64,000 bases of DNA from Campylobacterota bacterium (GCA_003252535.1 QKDN01000051.1:1-64000), one strand, 5' to 3'. Counted from the first letter of the stretch, positions 1 to 8,722 are shown. Numbers and translations are program-made. Notes: generated from the letters alone by a model not told the origin.

Positions 1-132
1 GTGAAATTTCACGGAATGGATAAAGAGAACTTCAATTTACATCTTAAAGAGTGCGAGTTCAGGTTCAATAATAGAGGTGAAGATTTGTATAAACTGCTAC
101 TCAGAATCTTCAGGAATGAACCTCTAAACTAG
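1..132 (+). pseudogene. IS1595-family transposase, C-terminal fragment (cut by window edge)
   Basis: An open frame enters from the left edge and stops with TAG at 130-132. It ends in HLKECEFRFNNRGEDLYKLL followed by an R-I-F-R-N-E-P-L-N-like tail, the typical end of IS1595/ISXO2-like DDE transposases. Only 43 residues are visible, so catalytic residues and integrity cannot be judged. The stop codon lies a few bases from a candidate right terminal inverted repeat ending in CAAGCCCC near 133-141. The family is well supported by the C-terminal resemblance; whether the element is complete is unknown. Confidence 0.75.
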
Positions 133-370
133 TCAAGCCCCAAAAAAATAATACCCACACTTTCAACAGCAGTTTGATAAGTTTCGTTGTATTGATAAAT
201 ATCCGCAATATAAGTAAGATAAATAACAATGTTCCTGAAAGAACTAGCATTGAAAAGAGAAATAAAATATCTGAAGGAATTTCTGCTGCCCAGCCTGACT
301 CAGCAAAAACCAAAACTGAAAAGAGTAGAACCAACCAGATATATCTATGCATTACAGTCGAGTACCTCAT
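110..370 (-). pseudogene. small membrane protein gene with 3' end replaced by IS sequence
   Basis: I do not recognise a family. The frame encodes a signal-like hydrophobic segment (YIWLVLLFSVLVFAESGWAA), then a second long hydrophobic stretch and a basic segment. An ATG at 370 is chosen; a TTG at 397 would add nine residues, and no strong ribosome-binding site decides. The last dozen codons (F-W-G-L-T-S-L-E-V-H-S) are read from the reverse complement of the IS end and transposase tail, so the native C-terminus has been lost or swapped. It is a fusion remnant or a truncated gene of unknown function. Confidence 0.45.
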
Positions 371-506
371 TTTGGGGTGATGAGATAATACTATCAAAAA
401 GATTTACACTTTACCAAGGGTTCAGAGAGATATGATGAAAATAGCTTCTATCCAGTAATGGCAAGGTATTGACAGCCAACCTTCAAAACTCTCATCGCTT
501 TTTGGC

Positions 507-512
507 TACAAT
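507..512 (+). promoter_or_regulatory. -10 element for mqnD-murB
   Basis: TACAAT follows a T-rich run (GCTTTTTGGC), the usual Campylobacterota sigma-70 layout without a clear -35. It sits 32 bases before the chosen mqnD ATG, and so lies inside the extended upstream frame that starts with TTG at 469, arguing against that earlier start. Confidence 0.5.
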
Positions 513-543
513 AAGCCTCAAACTTCTACCACAAAGAGAAACC

Positions 544-1404
544 ATGAAAGTCGATCTAGCACACTCCCCCGATGCCGATGATATCTTTATGTACTATGCG
601 ATCAAGTTCGGATGGGTCGATACCAAAGATTACGAATTTGACAACATCGCACTCGATATCGAGACGCTCAACCAGGAAGCATTGAAGGGCACCTATGCCG
701 TCAGCGCCATCAGTTTCGGAGCCTACCCCTACCTCAAAGACGACTATGCGCTGCTCCGCACGGCGGTGAGCTTCGGCGAGGGGTACGGCCCCAAGCTCAT
801 CAAGCAGAAGGGGAAAAGGCTCCGCCCCAATTTCAAGGTCGCCCTCTCCGGTCAGTACACCACCAACGCGATGCTCTTCCGCATCTACTACCCCAGGGCG
901 CGTCCTGTCTATATGGACTTCCTCGAGATAGAGCAGGCAGTGCTCGACGGGACGGTCGACGCGGGCGTGCTGATCCACGAGTCGATCCTCTCTTTCGACG
1001 AGTCGCTCGAGGTGGAAAAAGAGGTCTGGGATATCTGGCAGGAGCTCGCAGGCGAGGGGCTCCCGCTGCCGCTGGGCGGTATGGCGATCCGCCGCTCGCT
1101 CCCGCTGACCCGTGCCCTTGATATCGAAAATATCCTCATCGACGGCGTCAAAGTAGCCAATGAGCGTAAAGAGGAGCTCTGCGCCAGGCTCGAGAGCGAA
1201 AATCTCGTCCGTATCTCCGACAAGATGCTCACCAAATACCTCGATATGTACGCCTCCGACGAATCGGTAGAGCTGAGTCCATTACAGCTCGAAGCCCTCG
1301 ACAAGCTCTACGAGATAGGGTACAGACACGGACTCTGGGAAGTGCCGATCAAAGCGGAGGATTATCTGCTGCCACGAGAGTATCAGGAATTGCGTAACAG
1401 CTGA
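544..1404 (+). CDS. mqnD: MqnA/MqnD-family protein, probable 1,4-dihydroxy-6-naphthoate synthase
   Basis: The 286-residue product resembles the periplasmic-binding-protein fold enzymes of the futalosine (alternative) menaquinone pathway. The N-terminal HSPDADDIFMYYA motif, the central AVSAISFGAYPYL stretch and SFGEGYGPKL match the MqnD-like branch more than MqnA, although the two are related. MqnD converts cyclic dehypoxanthine futalosine to 1,4-dihydroxy-6-naphthoate in the cytosol; Campylobacterota use this pathway for the quinone of their respiratory chains. The start at 544 is preceded by AAAGAGAAACC and by a -10 at 507. Its TGA overlaps the murB ATG (TGATG), indicating translational coupling. 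An unassigned MqnA/MqnD-like binding protein is the alternative. Confidence 0.72.
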   Translation: MKVDLAHSPDADDIFMYYAIKFGWVDTKDYEFDNIALDIETLNQEALKGTYAVSAISFGAYPYLKDDYALLRTAVSFGEGYGPKLIKQKGKRLRPNFKVALSGQYTTNAMLFRIYYPRARPVYMDFLEIEQAVLDGTVDAGVLIHESILSFDESLEVEKEVWDIWQELAGEGLPLPLGGMAIRRSLPLTRALDIENILIDGVKVANERKEELCARLESENLVRISDKMLTKYLDMYASDESVELSPLQLEALDKLYEIGYRHGLWEVPIKAEDYLLPREYQELRNS

Positions 1405-2180
1405 TGTACCTCAAGACCATAGATTTCTCCAAGTACTCCTCCATCAAGATCGGGCAGCCCGTCGAAGTGCTGATGATCGAGCGCGGCGATAGCATCCCCG
1501 CAGACCGTTTCCTCGTCGGCGGGGCGAACAACCTGCTGGTCACCCCGACCCCGCCGCCGCTGATGATGTTGAGCAAGGACTTTTCGTATATCGAAAGCGA
1601 CGGTGCGACGCTTACCATCGGTGCAGCGACCCCGACAGGGCGTATCGTCTCGTATGCCAGGAAGCACGATATCGGCGGGTTCGAGTTCCTCGCCAAGCTG
1701 CCGGGGACGCTCGGCGGCGTCCTCGCGATGAACGCGGGGGTCAAAGCCTACGAGGTGTTCAATATCCTGGACAGCATCGAGATCGACGGTGAGTGGAGAG
1801 AGAAGGGGAGTATCGAGCACGGCTACCGCTTCGCCCGTCTGGGCGGATGCGCCACGGCGGCGAAGTTCCCTATCGTCAAAGGGTTCGACAAAGCGCTCCA
1901 GGGTGAGCTGGCGAAGCTCCGATCCAACCAGCCGAGCGATCCCAGTGCCGGATCGGCGTTCAAGAACCCTCCGGGCGATGCAGCGGGACGGCTCATCGAT
2001 GCGGTGGGGCTCAAAGGGATGGAGCACGGCGGCATGGCATGGAGCAGCAAACACGCCAACTTCCTGGTCAACCTCGGCGGCGGGACATACGAGGATGCGA
2101 AGTATCTCATCGACCTCGCGAGGGAGAAGGTCAAAGCGGAGTTCGGGATAGAGCTGGAGCTTGAGGTGCAGATAGTTTAA
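1404..2180 (+). CDS. murB: UDP-N-acetylenolpyruvoylglucosamine reductase
   Basis: MurB is the FAD enzyme that reduces UDP-GlcNAc-enolpyruvate to UDP-MurNAc with NADPH, the second committed step of peptidoglycan synthesis in the cytosol. Visible motifs are GGANNLLV (residues 39-46) and LPGTLGGVLAMNAG (about 100-113) of the FAD domain, GSAFKNPPGDAAGRLI with the probable catalytic Ser near 185, and HANFLVNLGG near 218. At 258 residues it is the short form typical of Campylobacterota. It is translationally coupled to mqnD and followed at once by repeat hairpins that may end transcription. Confidence 0.95.
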   Translation: MYLKTIDFSKYSSIKIGQPVEVLMIERGDSIPADRFLVGGANNLLVTPTPPPLMMLSKDFSYIESDGATLTIGAATPTGRIVSYARKHDIGGFEFLAKLPGTLGGVLAMNAGVKAYEVFNILDSIEIDGEWREKGSIEHGYRFARLGGCATAAKFPIVKGFDKALQGELAKLRSNQPSDPSAGSAFKNPPGDAAGRLIDAVGLKGMEHGGMAWSSKHANFLVNLGGGTYEDAKYLIDLAREKVKAEFGIELELEVQIV

Positions 2181-2197
2181 CCGTCATGCGAAAACCC

Positions 2198-2281
2198 GTA
2201 GGTTCGATTTTATCGAACGAATATCACAAAAGTAGGAACGATTCCATTATGCGGAATAATGTTCGATAAAATCGAACCTAC
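2198..2281. repeat. 21-bp perfect inverted repeat, REP-like doublet
   Basis: The arms 2198-2218 and 2261-2281 are exact reverse complements, and each arm is itself a hairpin (GTTCGAT/ATCGAAC around TTT). They lie 17 bases after murB and could fold as one long cruciform or as two hairpins. The arm starts GTAGG, like the head of the other REP-like repeats in this window. It may double as the murB terminator. Confidence 0.75.
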
Positions 2282-2294
2282 AGAAATGTGATAG

Positions 2295-2376
2295 GGTGGA
2301 TGAAATCCACCGTCTGTTCCAATCGGTAGCAACGGTACAGATATCTGAAACAGATGGTGGGATTCTCCCACCCTAC
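2295..2376. repeat. inverted pair of REP-like hairpins
   Basis: Two hairpins face each other: GGTGGAT-GAA-ATCCACC (2295-2311) preceded by TAG, and GGTGGGA-TTC-TCCCACC (2356-2372) followed by CTACA. Sequence between them is partly palindromic as well (CGTCTGTTCC against GAAACAGATGG). This inverted pairing is the BIME-like layout of REP elements. Any reading frame through here is made of repeat DNA. Confidence 0.7.
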
Positions 2377-2406
2377 ACGACTTTAAAAGCCGAAGAAAAA
2401 TTTATC

Positions 2407-2577
2407 ATGCATAAAAAACAAATGATTTATCGAGATATGATCAACTTATATGAAAACTGTAGTAGTTCACTATCACCGAATTATCAGCGACAAATTCAAA
2501 ATATTAAGATATTGTTTTCACTGGTTCCCGAACACATGAAGCCGACGCTAAGGTGGAATCCCGATATAGAGAAATAG
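2407..2577 (+). CDS. possible small hypothetical protein
   Basis: A 56-residue frame starts with ATG at 2407, just downstream of the REP-like pair, and ends with a charged tail (W-N-P-D-I-E-K). A longer version from 2296 would be translated from repeat DNA and is unlikely. I recognise no family. Its base composition is AT-rich, like the neighbouring CPCC gene and unlike murB, so it may be a remnant of transferred DNA. Only a weak GAAGAA precedes the start, so it may not be expressed. Confidence 0.25.
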   Translation: MHKKQMIYRDMINLYENCSSSLSPNYQRQIQNIKILFSLVPEHMKPTLRWNPDIEK

Positions 2578-2605
2578 CGGGTAGCATAGAGACAAAAGAA
2601 AAATT

Positions 2606-2941
2606 TCAACCAAATACAACCCAATTATCTAAGCCGATTCTTTCGTTTTTCAAGGGTTTGCGTACTGACTTTAGAAAGCACTTGTCCATGGCACCAAAAA
2701 GTTTAAAGTTTTCTCTGGCTTCGTTCAAACTCAAACCATTTGCTCCCCCATGATAAGAGGGATCGAAATTTTGGACTCCATCATTTTCCCAAAAGCACAC
2801 GCGACATATATTACAATTCATGACCACATTATCTTCAAAAGTATAGTATCCGCAACAGATACATTTATACTTTTTCTTTTTAGGTTGAAAATCACGAATA
2901 TTTCGTTGAATAGAGGCTTTTTTGTATGTATAGATTTTCAT
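2606..2941 (-). CDS. cysteine-rich CPCC-type protein
   Basis: The 111-residue product carries the core of the CPCC family: a CxCCGY motif (CICCGYYTF, with Ile for the usual Pro), then CxxCxVCFWEND and the GGANGLSLNEARENFKLFGA segment. The clustered cysteines suggest a zinc or structural metal site. Members of this family are often found beside polymorphic toxins and have been proposed as immunity proteins; no toxin gene is visible here, so that role is only a possibility. The gene lies directly downstream of two tandem paralogues on the same strand and is AT-rich compared with them, consistent with acquisition. Confidence 0.7.
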   Translation of the reverse strand: MKIYTYKKASIQRNIRDFQPKKKKYKCICCGYYTFEDNVVMNCNICRVCFWENDGVQNFDPSYHGGANGLSLNEARENFKLFGAMDKCFLKSVRKPLKNERIGLDNWVVFG

Positions 2942-2944
2942 TTT

Positions 2945-3460
2945 TCACCCGCCCCACCCATGCATCTTCCGTGCTATGATGACGCTGTGGCCGCCTGAGA
3001 GGGGGATGGTGTTGGCGGCGACGAAGTAGCTGCTTTCGAGGCCGTGGCCCCAGCGCTGCCAGAGGTTCTCTTCGTTCTCCTCTTCGATGATGAGGATAAG
3101 CCCGCCGCTCTTGAGGCTTTCGTACGATCTGGACAGGAGGTTCTCCTGCATATCTTCCTGTATCTCTGCGGTGATGAAGAGATAGTCGTAGAGTTTCGCC
3201 TGGGAGGAGAATCGCGGCTGGGTGAGCCTGAGCTTTGAGACCGTGATCCCCTTGTGTGTGCCGAAATGTTTGAGCGACTCGGTGTAGTCACTCTCGCTGA
3301 GGCTCCTGATATCGAACTCGTACCCATGCTTTCCGGCAACTCCCGCAAGCTGTCTGTTGCACTCAAGGTCGCCGTCGCTCAGATGCATGATCCTGATGGA
3401 TGGCTCGACCTTGATGATCTTAAGCAGTTGGTCGATATCGGTGCTGTCGAGGTGTTTCAT
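2945..3460 (-). CDS. hypothetical protein, methyltransferase-like fold (paralogue B)
   Basis: This 171-residue protein is a tandem paralogue of the gene at 3497-4006. Shared blocks are S-x-x-I-M-H-L-x-x-G-D, S-x-x-D-Y-T-E-S-L-x-H-F, LRLTQPR, YDY-x-F-(I/V)-T, Y-E-S-L-K-x-G-G-L-(I/V)-L-I and G-H-S-V-I-I-A-(R/K)-K. The last third resembles the end of class I methyltransferases (a YDYLFI strand, then SLKSGGLILI), but no canonical glycine-rich SAM loop is seen, so activity is uncertain. A start at 3460 follows TGCACCT. It ends four bases before the CPCC gene and probably shares its transcript. Confidence 0.6.
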   Translation of the reverse strand: MKHLDSTDIDQLLKIIKVEPSIRIMHLSDGDLECNRQLAGVAGKHGYEFDIRSLSESDYTESLKHFGTHKGITVSKLRLTQPRFSSQAKLYDYLFITAEIQEDMQENLLSRSYESLKSGGLILIIEEENEENLWQRWGHGLESSYFVAANTIPLSGGHSVIIARKMHGWGG

Positions 3461-3496
3461 AGGTGCAGTCCTGTTTCCTGGTAGTTGTTCGTCGGA

Positions 3497-4006
3497 TCAG
3501 CCCCAGGCCTGTGCCTTCTTGGCAATGATGACGCTGTGGCCGCTCGCGAGGGGGATCGTCTTGATCGAGATAAAATAATTCGAGTCGAGGAGCCGACCCC
3601 ACTTGCGCCGCAGCGACTCTTCGGGGCCGTCCTCGGTGATGAGGACCAGTCCGCCGTTCTTGAGCGACTCGTATGTCTTGGCGAGGAAGAGGGACATCAT
3701 ATTGGCCGGTATTTCCACGGTCACGAAGACATAGTCGTAGAGCTTCGAAGTGGCGTATCTGGGCTGGGTGAGACGCAGGCGCGCCACGGTGATCCCCTCT
3801 TCCATCTCGAAATGTTCGAGCGATTCGGTGTAGTCGGCCTCGCCGAGGCATTTGATATCGAACTCATAACCGTAATCACGGCATATTCGTACAAGCCGTT
3901 TATTGAAATCGAAATCCCCATTCCCAAGATGCATGATCTTGACGGAGGAGTCGGGTTTGATGAGTTCAAGTAGTTGGCTGATATCAACGCTATCTAAGTG
4001 ATTCAT
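3497..4006 (-). CDS. hypothetical protein, methyltransferase-like fold (paralogue A)
   Basis: At 169 residues this is the upstream member of a tandem pair, diverged roughly by half from its neighbour. An I-M-H-L-G-N-G-D segment occupies the place of a SAM-binding loop, and Y-E-S-L-K-N-G-G-L-V-L-I resembles the strand and turn before the last helix of a Rossmann methyltransferase. I infer a catalytically uncertain or dead methyltransferase-like protein. It is divergent from nrdB with only about 97 bases between the starts; nothing else links it to nucleotide metabolism. Confidence 0.6.
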   Translation of the reverse strand: MNHLDSVDISQLLELIKPDSSVKIMHLGNGDFDFNKRLVRICRDYGYEFDIKCLGEADYTESLEHFEMEEGITVARLRLTQPRYATSKLYDYVFVTVEIPANMMSLFLAKTYESLKNGGLVLITEDGPEESLRRKWGRLLDSNYFISIKTIPLASGHSVIIAKKAQAWG

Positions 4007-4103
4007 AAGTACAATTCCCTTTATTATAGTGTATCGTACGATATATTTTTTTCTCCTTTTTTAGAGATGCCAGCCAATTTTTTCAGACCAGATGGAGCCA
4101 TAT

Positions 4104-5123
4104 ATGCACAGAAAAAAGATTTATAACCCGGACTCGACGGAAAAAACCCGCGACAGAAAGATATTCGGCGGCGATCCTACGGGGATATTTGAACTCAACG
4201 ACATCAAGTATCAGTGGGCTTATAATCTTTGGGAGATGATGCTCAACAATACATGGTTCCCAAAAGAGGTCGATATGACCCGCGACGTCAACGACTACAA
4301 GCACCTCACCGATGCCGAGAAATCGGCCTACGACAAGGTGCTCGCCCAGCTGATCTTCATGGACTCGCTCCAGACCAACAATATCATCGACAATATGAAC
4401 CCTTTCATCACCTCCCCGGAGATCAACCTCGTCCTCGTACGCCAGAGTTTCGAGGAGGCGCTCCACTCCCAGAGTTACGCGGTGATGGTCGATACTATCT
4501 CTACCAATACCAGCGAGATATACGAGCTCTGGCGCAGGGATATGAAGCTCAAGTCGAAGAACGACGCGATAGCGAAGGTCTACGAGGAGCTCGCCAAGAA
4601 CCCGACAGATACCAATATCGTCAAAGCGATGTTCGCCAACCAGATACTCGAGGGTATCTACTTTTACAGCGGTTTCACCTATCTCTATACGCTCGCACGC
4701 AGCGGCAAGATGCTGGGATCGGCGCAGATGATCCGATTCATCCAGCGCGATGAGGTGACCCACCTCCTCCTCTTCCAGAACATGATCAACGTGACCCGCA
4801 GGGAACGCCCCGATATCTTCACCAAAGAGTTCACCGACGAGATATACCAGATGTTCCGCGACGCGGTGGAGCTCGAAAGCATGTGGGGTCGCTATATCAC
4901 GCAGGGGCAGATACTGGGGCTGACCGATGATATCATCAGCCAGTATATCCAGTACCTCGCTGACGAGAGGCTCAAAGCGGTCGGGTTCAACAAGCTCTAC
5001 AATGTTGACCACCCGATCAAATGGGTCGACAATTTCTCGAAGTTCAACGAACAGAAGACCAACTTTTTCGAAGGGAACGTGACGAACTACTCCAAGGGTA
5101 GTCTGAATATGGATGATTTCTAA
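4104..5123 (+). CDS. nrdB: ribonucleoside-diphosphate reductase class Ia, beta subunit
   Basis: NrdB holds the diiron-tyrosyl radical cofactor that activates NrdA to make deoxyribonucleotides under aerobic conditions. The ligand pattern is complete: Asp in [18 protein letters not shown] with both ligands and the radical Tyr, Glu in [10 protein letters not shown], and E-x-x-H in [10 protein letters not shown]. The ATG at 4104 is preferred over 4092 because GGAG lies six bases upstream, giving 339 residues. nrdA is not in this window, which is usual in this group. The last codons overlap the nitrilase gene by 11 bases. Confidence 0.95.
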   Translation: MHRKKIYNPDSTEKTRDRKIFGGDPTGIFELNDIKYQWAYNLWEMMLNNTWFPKEVDMTRDVNDYKHLTDAEKSAYDKVLAQLIFMDSLQTNNIIDNMNPFITSPEINLVLVRQSFEEALHSQSYAVMVDTISTNTSEIYELWRRDMKLKSKNDAIAKVYEELAKNPTDTNIVKAMFANQILEGIYFYSGFTYLYTLARSGKMLGSAQMIRFIQRDEVTHLLLFQNMINVTRRERPDIFTKEFTDEIYQMFRDAVELESMWGRYITQGQILGLTDDIISQYIQYLADERLKAVGFNKLYNVDHPIKWVDNFSKFNEQKTNFFEGNVTNYSKGSLNMDDF

Positions 5124-5841
5124 AAAACAACTCAAAGCCGTAACGCTTCAGCTCCCCACCAGGCCGCGCTACAAGGAGAATCTCGAGAGGCTTCTCGCAG
5201 AGATCGAGGCGCACAGCGACTGCGACATTATTGCAGCTCCCGAGGTCTACCTCACCGGCTTTGACTACGAACACATCTCCACCGCTGCGAAGTTCGGCGA
5301 AAGTGCCCTGAAAAAGCTCAAAAAACAGGTCGGCGACCAGATACTCATCCTCAGCCTCATCCTCAATACCGACAAAGGGTATGTTAACCAGGCGGTCGTC
5401 ATCCACAAACACAAGATCATCCACCGCCAGAACAAGGCCAAGCTCTTCAAGCTCGGAGACGAGCACAGCCATTTTGCCGCAGGGAAGAGCAAAAAGATCA
5501 AGCCTTTCGATATAGAGGGTCGCAAGTATGCCATACTCGTATGTTTCGAACTGCGTTTCAAAGAGCTGTGGCAGCAGATAGAGGGTGCTGACATCGTCGT
5601 CATCGTAGCCAAGTGGGGACTCCCGCGCAAATCGCACCTGGAGATACTCTCCCGCGCGCTCGCAGTGATGAACCAGACCTTCGTCATCGTCTCGGACAGC
5701 TCTGACAGCGATATGGCAAGCTCCTCGGCGCTCATCACCCCGTTCGGTGAGGTGACGATGGACGACTCCCTCGAAGCGATAGAGGGGATGCTCGATATGA
5801 AGCTGCTCAAGAAGATGAGGCGGTATATCGTCCTCGAATAG
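5113..5841 (+). CDS. carbon-nitrogen hydrolase (nitrilase superfamily)
   Basis: The 242-residue protein has the Glu-Lys-Cys triad of the nitrilase/amidase superfamily: Glu in APEVYLTGF (about 44), Lys in RQNKAKLF (about 110) and Cys in ILVCFELRF (about 144). Such enzymes hydrolyse amides or nitriles in the cytosol; the substrate cannot be read from sequence, and a damaged-metabolite amidase is one option. The start overlaps the end of nrdB, so the two are probably co-translated. It is followed by a REP-like hairpin and a convergent gene. Confidence 0.85.
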   Translation: MISKKQLKAVTLQLPTRPRYKENLERLLAEIEAHSDCDIIAAPEVYLTGFDYEHISTAAKFGESALKKLKKQVGDQILILSLILNTDKGYVNQAVVIHKHKIIHRQNKAKLFKLGDEHSHFAAGKSKKIKPFDIEGRKYAILVCFELRFKELWQQIEGADIVVIVAKWGLPRKSHLEILSRALAVMNQTFVIVSDSSDSDMASSSALITPFGEVTMDDSLEAIEGMLDMKLLKKMRRYIVLE

Positions 5842-5878
5842 GAGGAGTCGCGATATACTGAAATTTCGAAATCTCAAG

Positions 5879-5898
5879 GGTGGATTTCGATATCCACC
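5879..5898. repeat. REP-like hairpin between convergent genes
   Basis: GGTGGAT-TTCGAT-ATCCACC is preceded by AAG and lies between the ends of the nitrilase and phosphodiesterase genes. It belongs to the same head-plus-variable-stem family seen elsewhere in the window and may serve as a bidirectional terminator. Confidence 0.6.
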
Positions 5899-6417
5899 TT
5901 ACCCCCTACGCGAAAAAGTGAACTCTTCTCTCTCCCACGCACCGCCGTTCGGATGGCGGGTGAAATGCTCTACGGTGTAGCGCTCCCCGTCGACGCTCAA
6001 TAGGACGCATTCGCTCCGCTCTTTCTCCCTGGCGCATACCTCTCCCGGATTGAGGAAAAGGGTGTCGCCGCGCATCGCACACTCGAACCTGTGGGTGTGC
6101 CCAAAGATCACGACATCGGTATCCGGGGTCATGTAGAACGGCAGGTGCATCATCTTGATCCTGAGCTCTTTGATCTTGAGATAGTAGGGCTCTTTGTAGA
6201 TATGGAACTCGCCGCTGAGCGGGCTGAGGTGGTGGTCGTTGTTGCCGAAGACGATACGGTAGGGGAGCCCGGTATCGGAGAGCTTCTCGATATGTTCGCG
6301 GGAGTGGATATCCCCGGCGTGGAGGAGGTACTGTGCTCCCCGCTCCAGCAGGTGGGAGAGGGCAGCGTCATGCAGGGTGCTCTTCGTATGCGAATCGGAG
6401 AGGATGCCGATCTTCAT
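5899..6417 (-). CDS. metallophosphoesterase, YfcE/MJ0936-type phosphodiesterase
   Basis: The 172-residue product has the calcineurin-like dimetal motifs in order: D8-x-H10 (ILSDSH), GD near 36 (LLHAGDIHS), GNND near 59 (VFGNNDH), a later His in MMHLPFY, and GHTH near 109. Small members of this family hydrolyse phosphodiesters such as cyclic nucleotides or model substrates; the natural substrate is unknown. It begins one base after the topA stop and so is probably read from the topA transcript. Confidence 0.88.
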   Translation of the reverse strand: MKIGILSDSHTKSTLHDAALSHLLERGAQYLLHAGDIHSREHIEKLSDTGLPYRIVFGNNDHHLSPLSGEFHIYKEPYYLKIKELRIKMMHLPFYMTPDTDVVIFGHTHRFECAMRGDTLFLNPGEVCAREKERSECVLLSVDGERYTVEHFTRHPNGGAWEREEFTFSRRG

Positions 6418-6418
6418 A

Positions 6419-8614
6419 CTACTTGATCTCTTCCTTGTGCTTGCACTTGAAGCATTCGTAGACCTCTTTGCCCCTGAGGGTCTTTTTGCCCATCAGGTAG
6501 TTGCACTCGGGGCATTTTTTGTCGACCGGCTCGAAGTTGGCGATGAACTTGCACTTGGGGTAGTTCGAACAGCCGAAGAACTTGCCGCGTCTCCCTTCCC
6601 TCTCGTGGAGCTTGCCGCCGCACTCGGGGCAGGGGACCGATATCTCTTTGGGCGGGGTGAGTGACTTGGCATTCTTGCACTTGGGATAGGCCGAACATGC
6701 GAGGAACGGCCCGCGCTTGGAGCTTTTGATCACCATCGGTGCGCCGCACTTGTCGCACTTCTCGTCACTCTGCTGGGGCTGTTCCTTGACCGTCCCGTCT
6801 GTGTTCTTGGTGTATTTGCACTCGGGGAAGTTGCTGCACGCGATGAACTCGCCGTACCTTCCCTTGCGCAGGAGCAGCTCCGCACCGCAGTCGGGGCACA
6901 TCTCACCCGTCGGGGTGGCGACCTTCTGGCTCTTGATCTTCGCTTTCCCCTCGTCCACCTTTTTGATGAACGGGTTGTAGAAGTCGCTGAGTATCTTCTG
7001 CCAGTCGGCTTCCCCCTCGCCGATACGGTCGAGCTCCTCTTCCATATTGGAGGTGAAGCTGCTGTCGACGATCTCCGGGAAATGTTCTTCGAGCATCTCG
7101 GTCACGGTGAAGGCGACTTCGGTAGGGTGGATACGCTTCTTCTCTATCTCGATATATTCACGTGTCTGCAATATGGTGATGGTCGGCGCATAGGTACTCG
7201 GACGGCCGATCCCGAGCTGCTCGAGCTTCTTGATGAGGCTCGCCTCGCTGTATCGCGGCGGCGGCTCGGTGAAGTGCTGGGTCGACGTGATGGAGTCGAG
7301 CGATACGCTCTGCCCCTCCTGGAGCTGCGGGAGGAGCTTGTCTTTCTCGCTGTATCCCGTGACCTTGTAGAAACCGTCGAAGAGGAGCTTTCTGCCGCTC
7401 GCTTTGAAGCTGCACTTTTTCCCCTCGAAGATGATCGTCTGCGACTCGAACTGCGCGTCTGTCATCTGGCAGCTGATGAAGCGGTTGTAGATGAGCGCGT
7501 AGAGCTTGAGCTCGTCACCGGCGAGATATCCTGCCGCCACCTGTGGCGTGAAGGATACCATCGTGGGGCGGATCGCTTCGTGGGCCTCCTGCGCCCCTTT
7601 GGACTTGGTGACATAGCTCTTCGGCTTGCCGGGGAGGTATTTCTCCCCGTAGACGTTTTTGATATGGTCTCTGGCGTTGTCGACCGCTTCTTTGGCGAGG
7701 TTGAGGCTGTCGGTACGCATATAGGTGATGACCCCCATGACCCCCTGATCGGTCTTGACACCTTCGTAGAGCTTCTGGGCGAGCATCATCGTCTTCTTGG
7801 GGGAATAGCCGAGCTGTGACGAGGCACTCTGCTGGAGGGTCGACGTCATGAACGGAGGAGGCGTTTTGGTCGTTTTCTGGGCTATCTCGATGGATGCGAC
7901 GACATACGAATCGTTCTTCGCGGCGGCGACCACTTCGCTGGCATAGGTTTCGTTGCCGATGGTGAGCTTCTCGATCTTTGTCTCGCCGAAGCTGTAGATA
8001 CCCGATTCGATATCCTTTTCGAAGAGCGCATCGATACTCCAGTATTCTACCGGCTTGAACTCATTGATCTCCCTCTCCCTGTCGACGACGATCTTGAGGG
8101 TAGAGCTCTGGACACGCCCGGCAGAGAGTCCCTTCTGTATCTTGCTGCCGAGGAGCGGGGAGAGCTTGTATCCGACGATACGGTCGAGGAGCCTTCGTGT
8201 CTGCTGGGCGTTGATACTGTCCATATCGAGGTGTCTCGGGTTGGCAAGGGCGTGGTTGATCGCGCTCTTGGTGATCTCGTGGAATACGATACGGGGGAGT
8301 ACTTCGGGGTCTTTCTTGATCGCCATGGCGATGTGGTAGCCTATCGCTTCACCCTCTCTATCCTCATCGGTCGCGATATAGACGGTCTCGGCATTCTTGG
8401 AGAGGTCCTTGAGCTCTTTGACGATGGCGTTGGAGTCCCTGGGGATGGAGTATTTGGGTATGAAGTGTCCTGCGTCGTCAATATCGATACCGAAGCTGCT
8501 TTTGGGCAGGTCCCTGATATGTCCCTTCGAGGCGACGACTTTGTAGTCCTTGCCCAGAAAGTTGCTGATGGTTCGTGCTTTTGCGGGTGATTCGACGATA
8601 ATCAAATTCTTCAT
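6419..8614 (-). CDS. topA: DNA topoisomerase I
   Basis: TopA relaxes negative supercoils by breaking one DNA strand through a phosphotyrosine. The Toprim domain is at the N-terminus (IIVESPAKARTI and ATDEDREGEAI, residues 5-90), and the active-site Tyr lies in ITYMRTDSL near residue 300. The C-terminus carries four Cys4 zinc ribbons in a row, three ending in an N/S-Y-P-K-C-K or N-F-P-E-C-K-like pattern and the last shorter. At 731 residues the length is normal. A TACAAT on this strand near 8656 is a likely -10 element. The phosphodiesterase gene follows immediately. Confidence 0.97.
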   Translation of the reverse strand: MKNLIIVESPAKARTISNFLGKDYKVVASKGHIRDLPKSSFGIDIDDAGHFIPKYSIPRDSNAIVKELKDLSKNAETVYIATDEDREGEAIGYHIAMAIKKDPEVLPRIVFHEITKSAINHALANPRHLDMDSINAQQTRRLLDRIVGYKLSPLLGSKIQKGLSAGRVQSSTLKIVVDREREINEFKPVEYWSIDALFEKDIESGIYSFGETKIEKLTIGNETYASEVVAAAKNDSYVVASIEIAQKTTKTPPPFMTSTLQQSASSQLGYSPKKTMMLAQKLYEGVKTDQGVMGVITYMRTDSLNLAKEAVDNARDHIKNVYGEKYLPGKPKSYVTKSKGAQEAHEAIRPTMVSFTPQVAAGYLAGDELKLYALIYNRFISCQMTDAQFESQTIIFEGKKCSFKASGRKLLFDGFYKVTGYSEKDKLLPQLQEGQSVSLDSITSTQHFTEPPPRYSEASLIKKLEQLGIGRPSTYAPTITILQTREYIEIEKKRIHPTEVAFTVTEMLEEHFPEIVDSSFTSNMEEELDRIGEGEADWQKILSDFYNPFIKKVDEGKAKIKSQKVATPTGEMCPDCGAELLLRKGRYGEFIACSNFPECKYTKNTDGTVKEQPQQSDEKCDKCGAPMVIKSSKRGPFLACSAYPKCKNAKSLTPPKEISVPCPECGGKLHEREGRRGKFFGCSNYPKCKFIANFEPVDKKCPECNYLMGKKTLRGKEVYECFKCKHKEEIK

Positions 8615-8643
8615 AATACTTCACTGCCTAAAAATTGTAATTT

Positions 8644-8691
8644 CGGCATTGTAACACAAAAGTAGCTAAAGTTATGAATTTCACAATGCCG
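8644..8691. repeat. 9-bp inverted repeat between topA and ppk2
   Basis: CGGCATTGT (8644-8652) and ACAATGCCG (8683-8691) are perfect complements around a 30-base spacer that also contains the presumed topA -10. It may be the ppk2 terminator or an operator for topA; the sequence does not decide between these. Confidence 0.4.
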
Positions 8692-8722
8692 CAAGCGAGC
8701 CGACCGGGTCAGAGAACCGTGA

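Noticed and set aside
469-543. N-terminal extension of mqnD from a TTG at 469
   Set aside because: The extension contains a likely -10 element and does not resemble the family; the ATG at 544 gives the expected start.
2296-2406. Longer reading frame upstream of the small gene at 2407
   Set aside because: These codons are translated REP-like repeat DNA.
4083-5135. Long open frame antisense to nrdB
   Set aside because: GC-rich third positions make long antisense frames throughout the left half; no start signals or domains.
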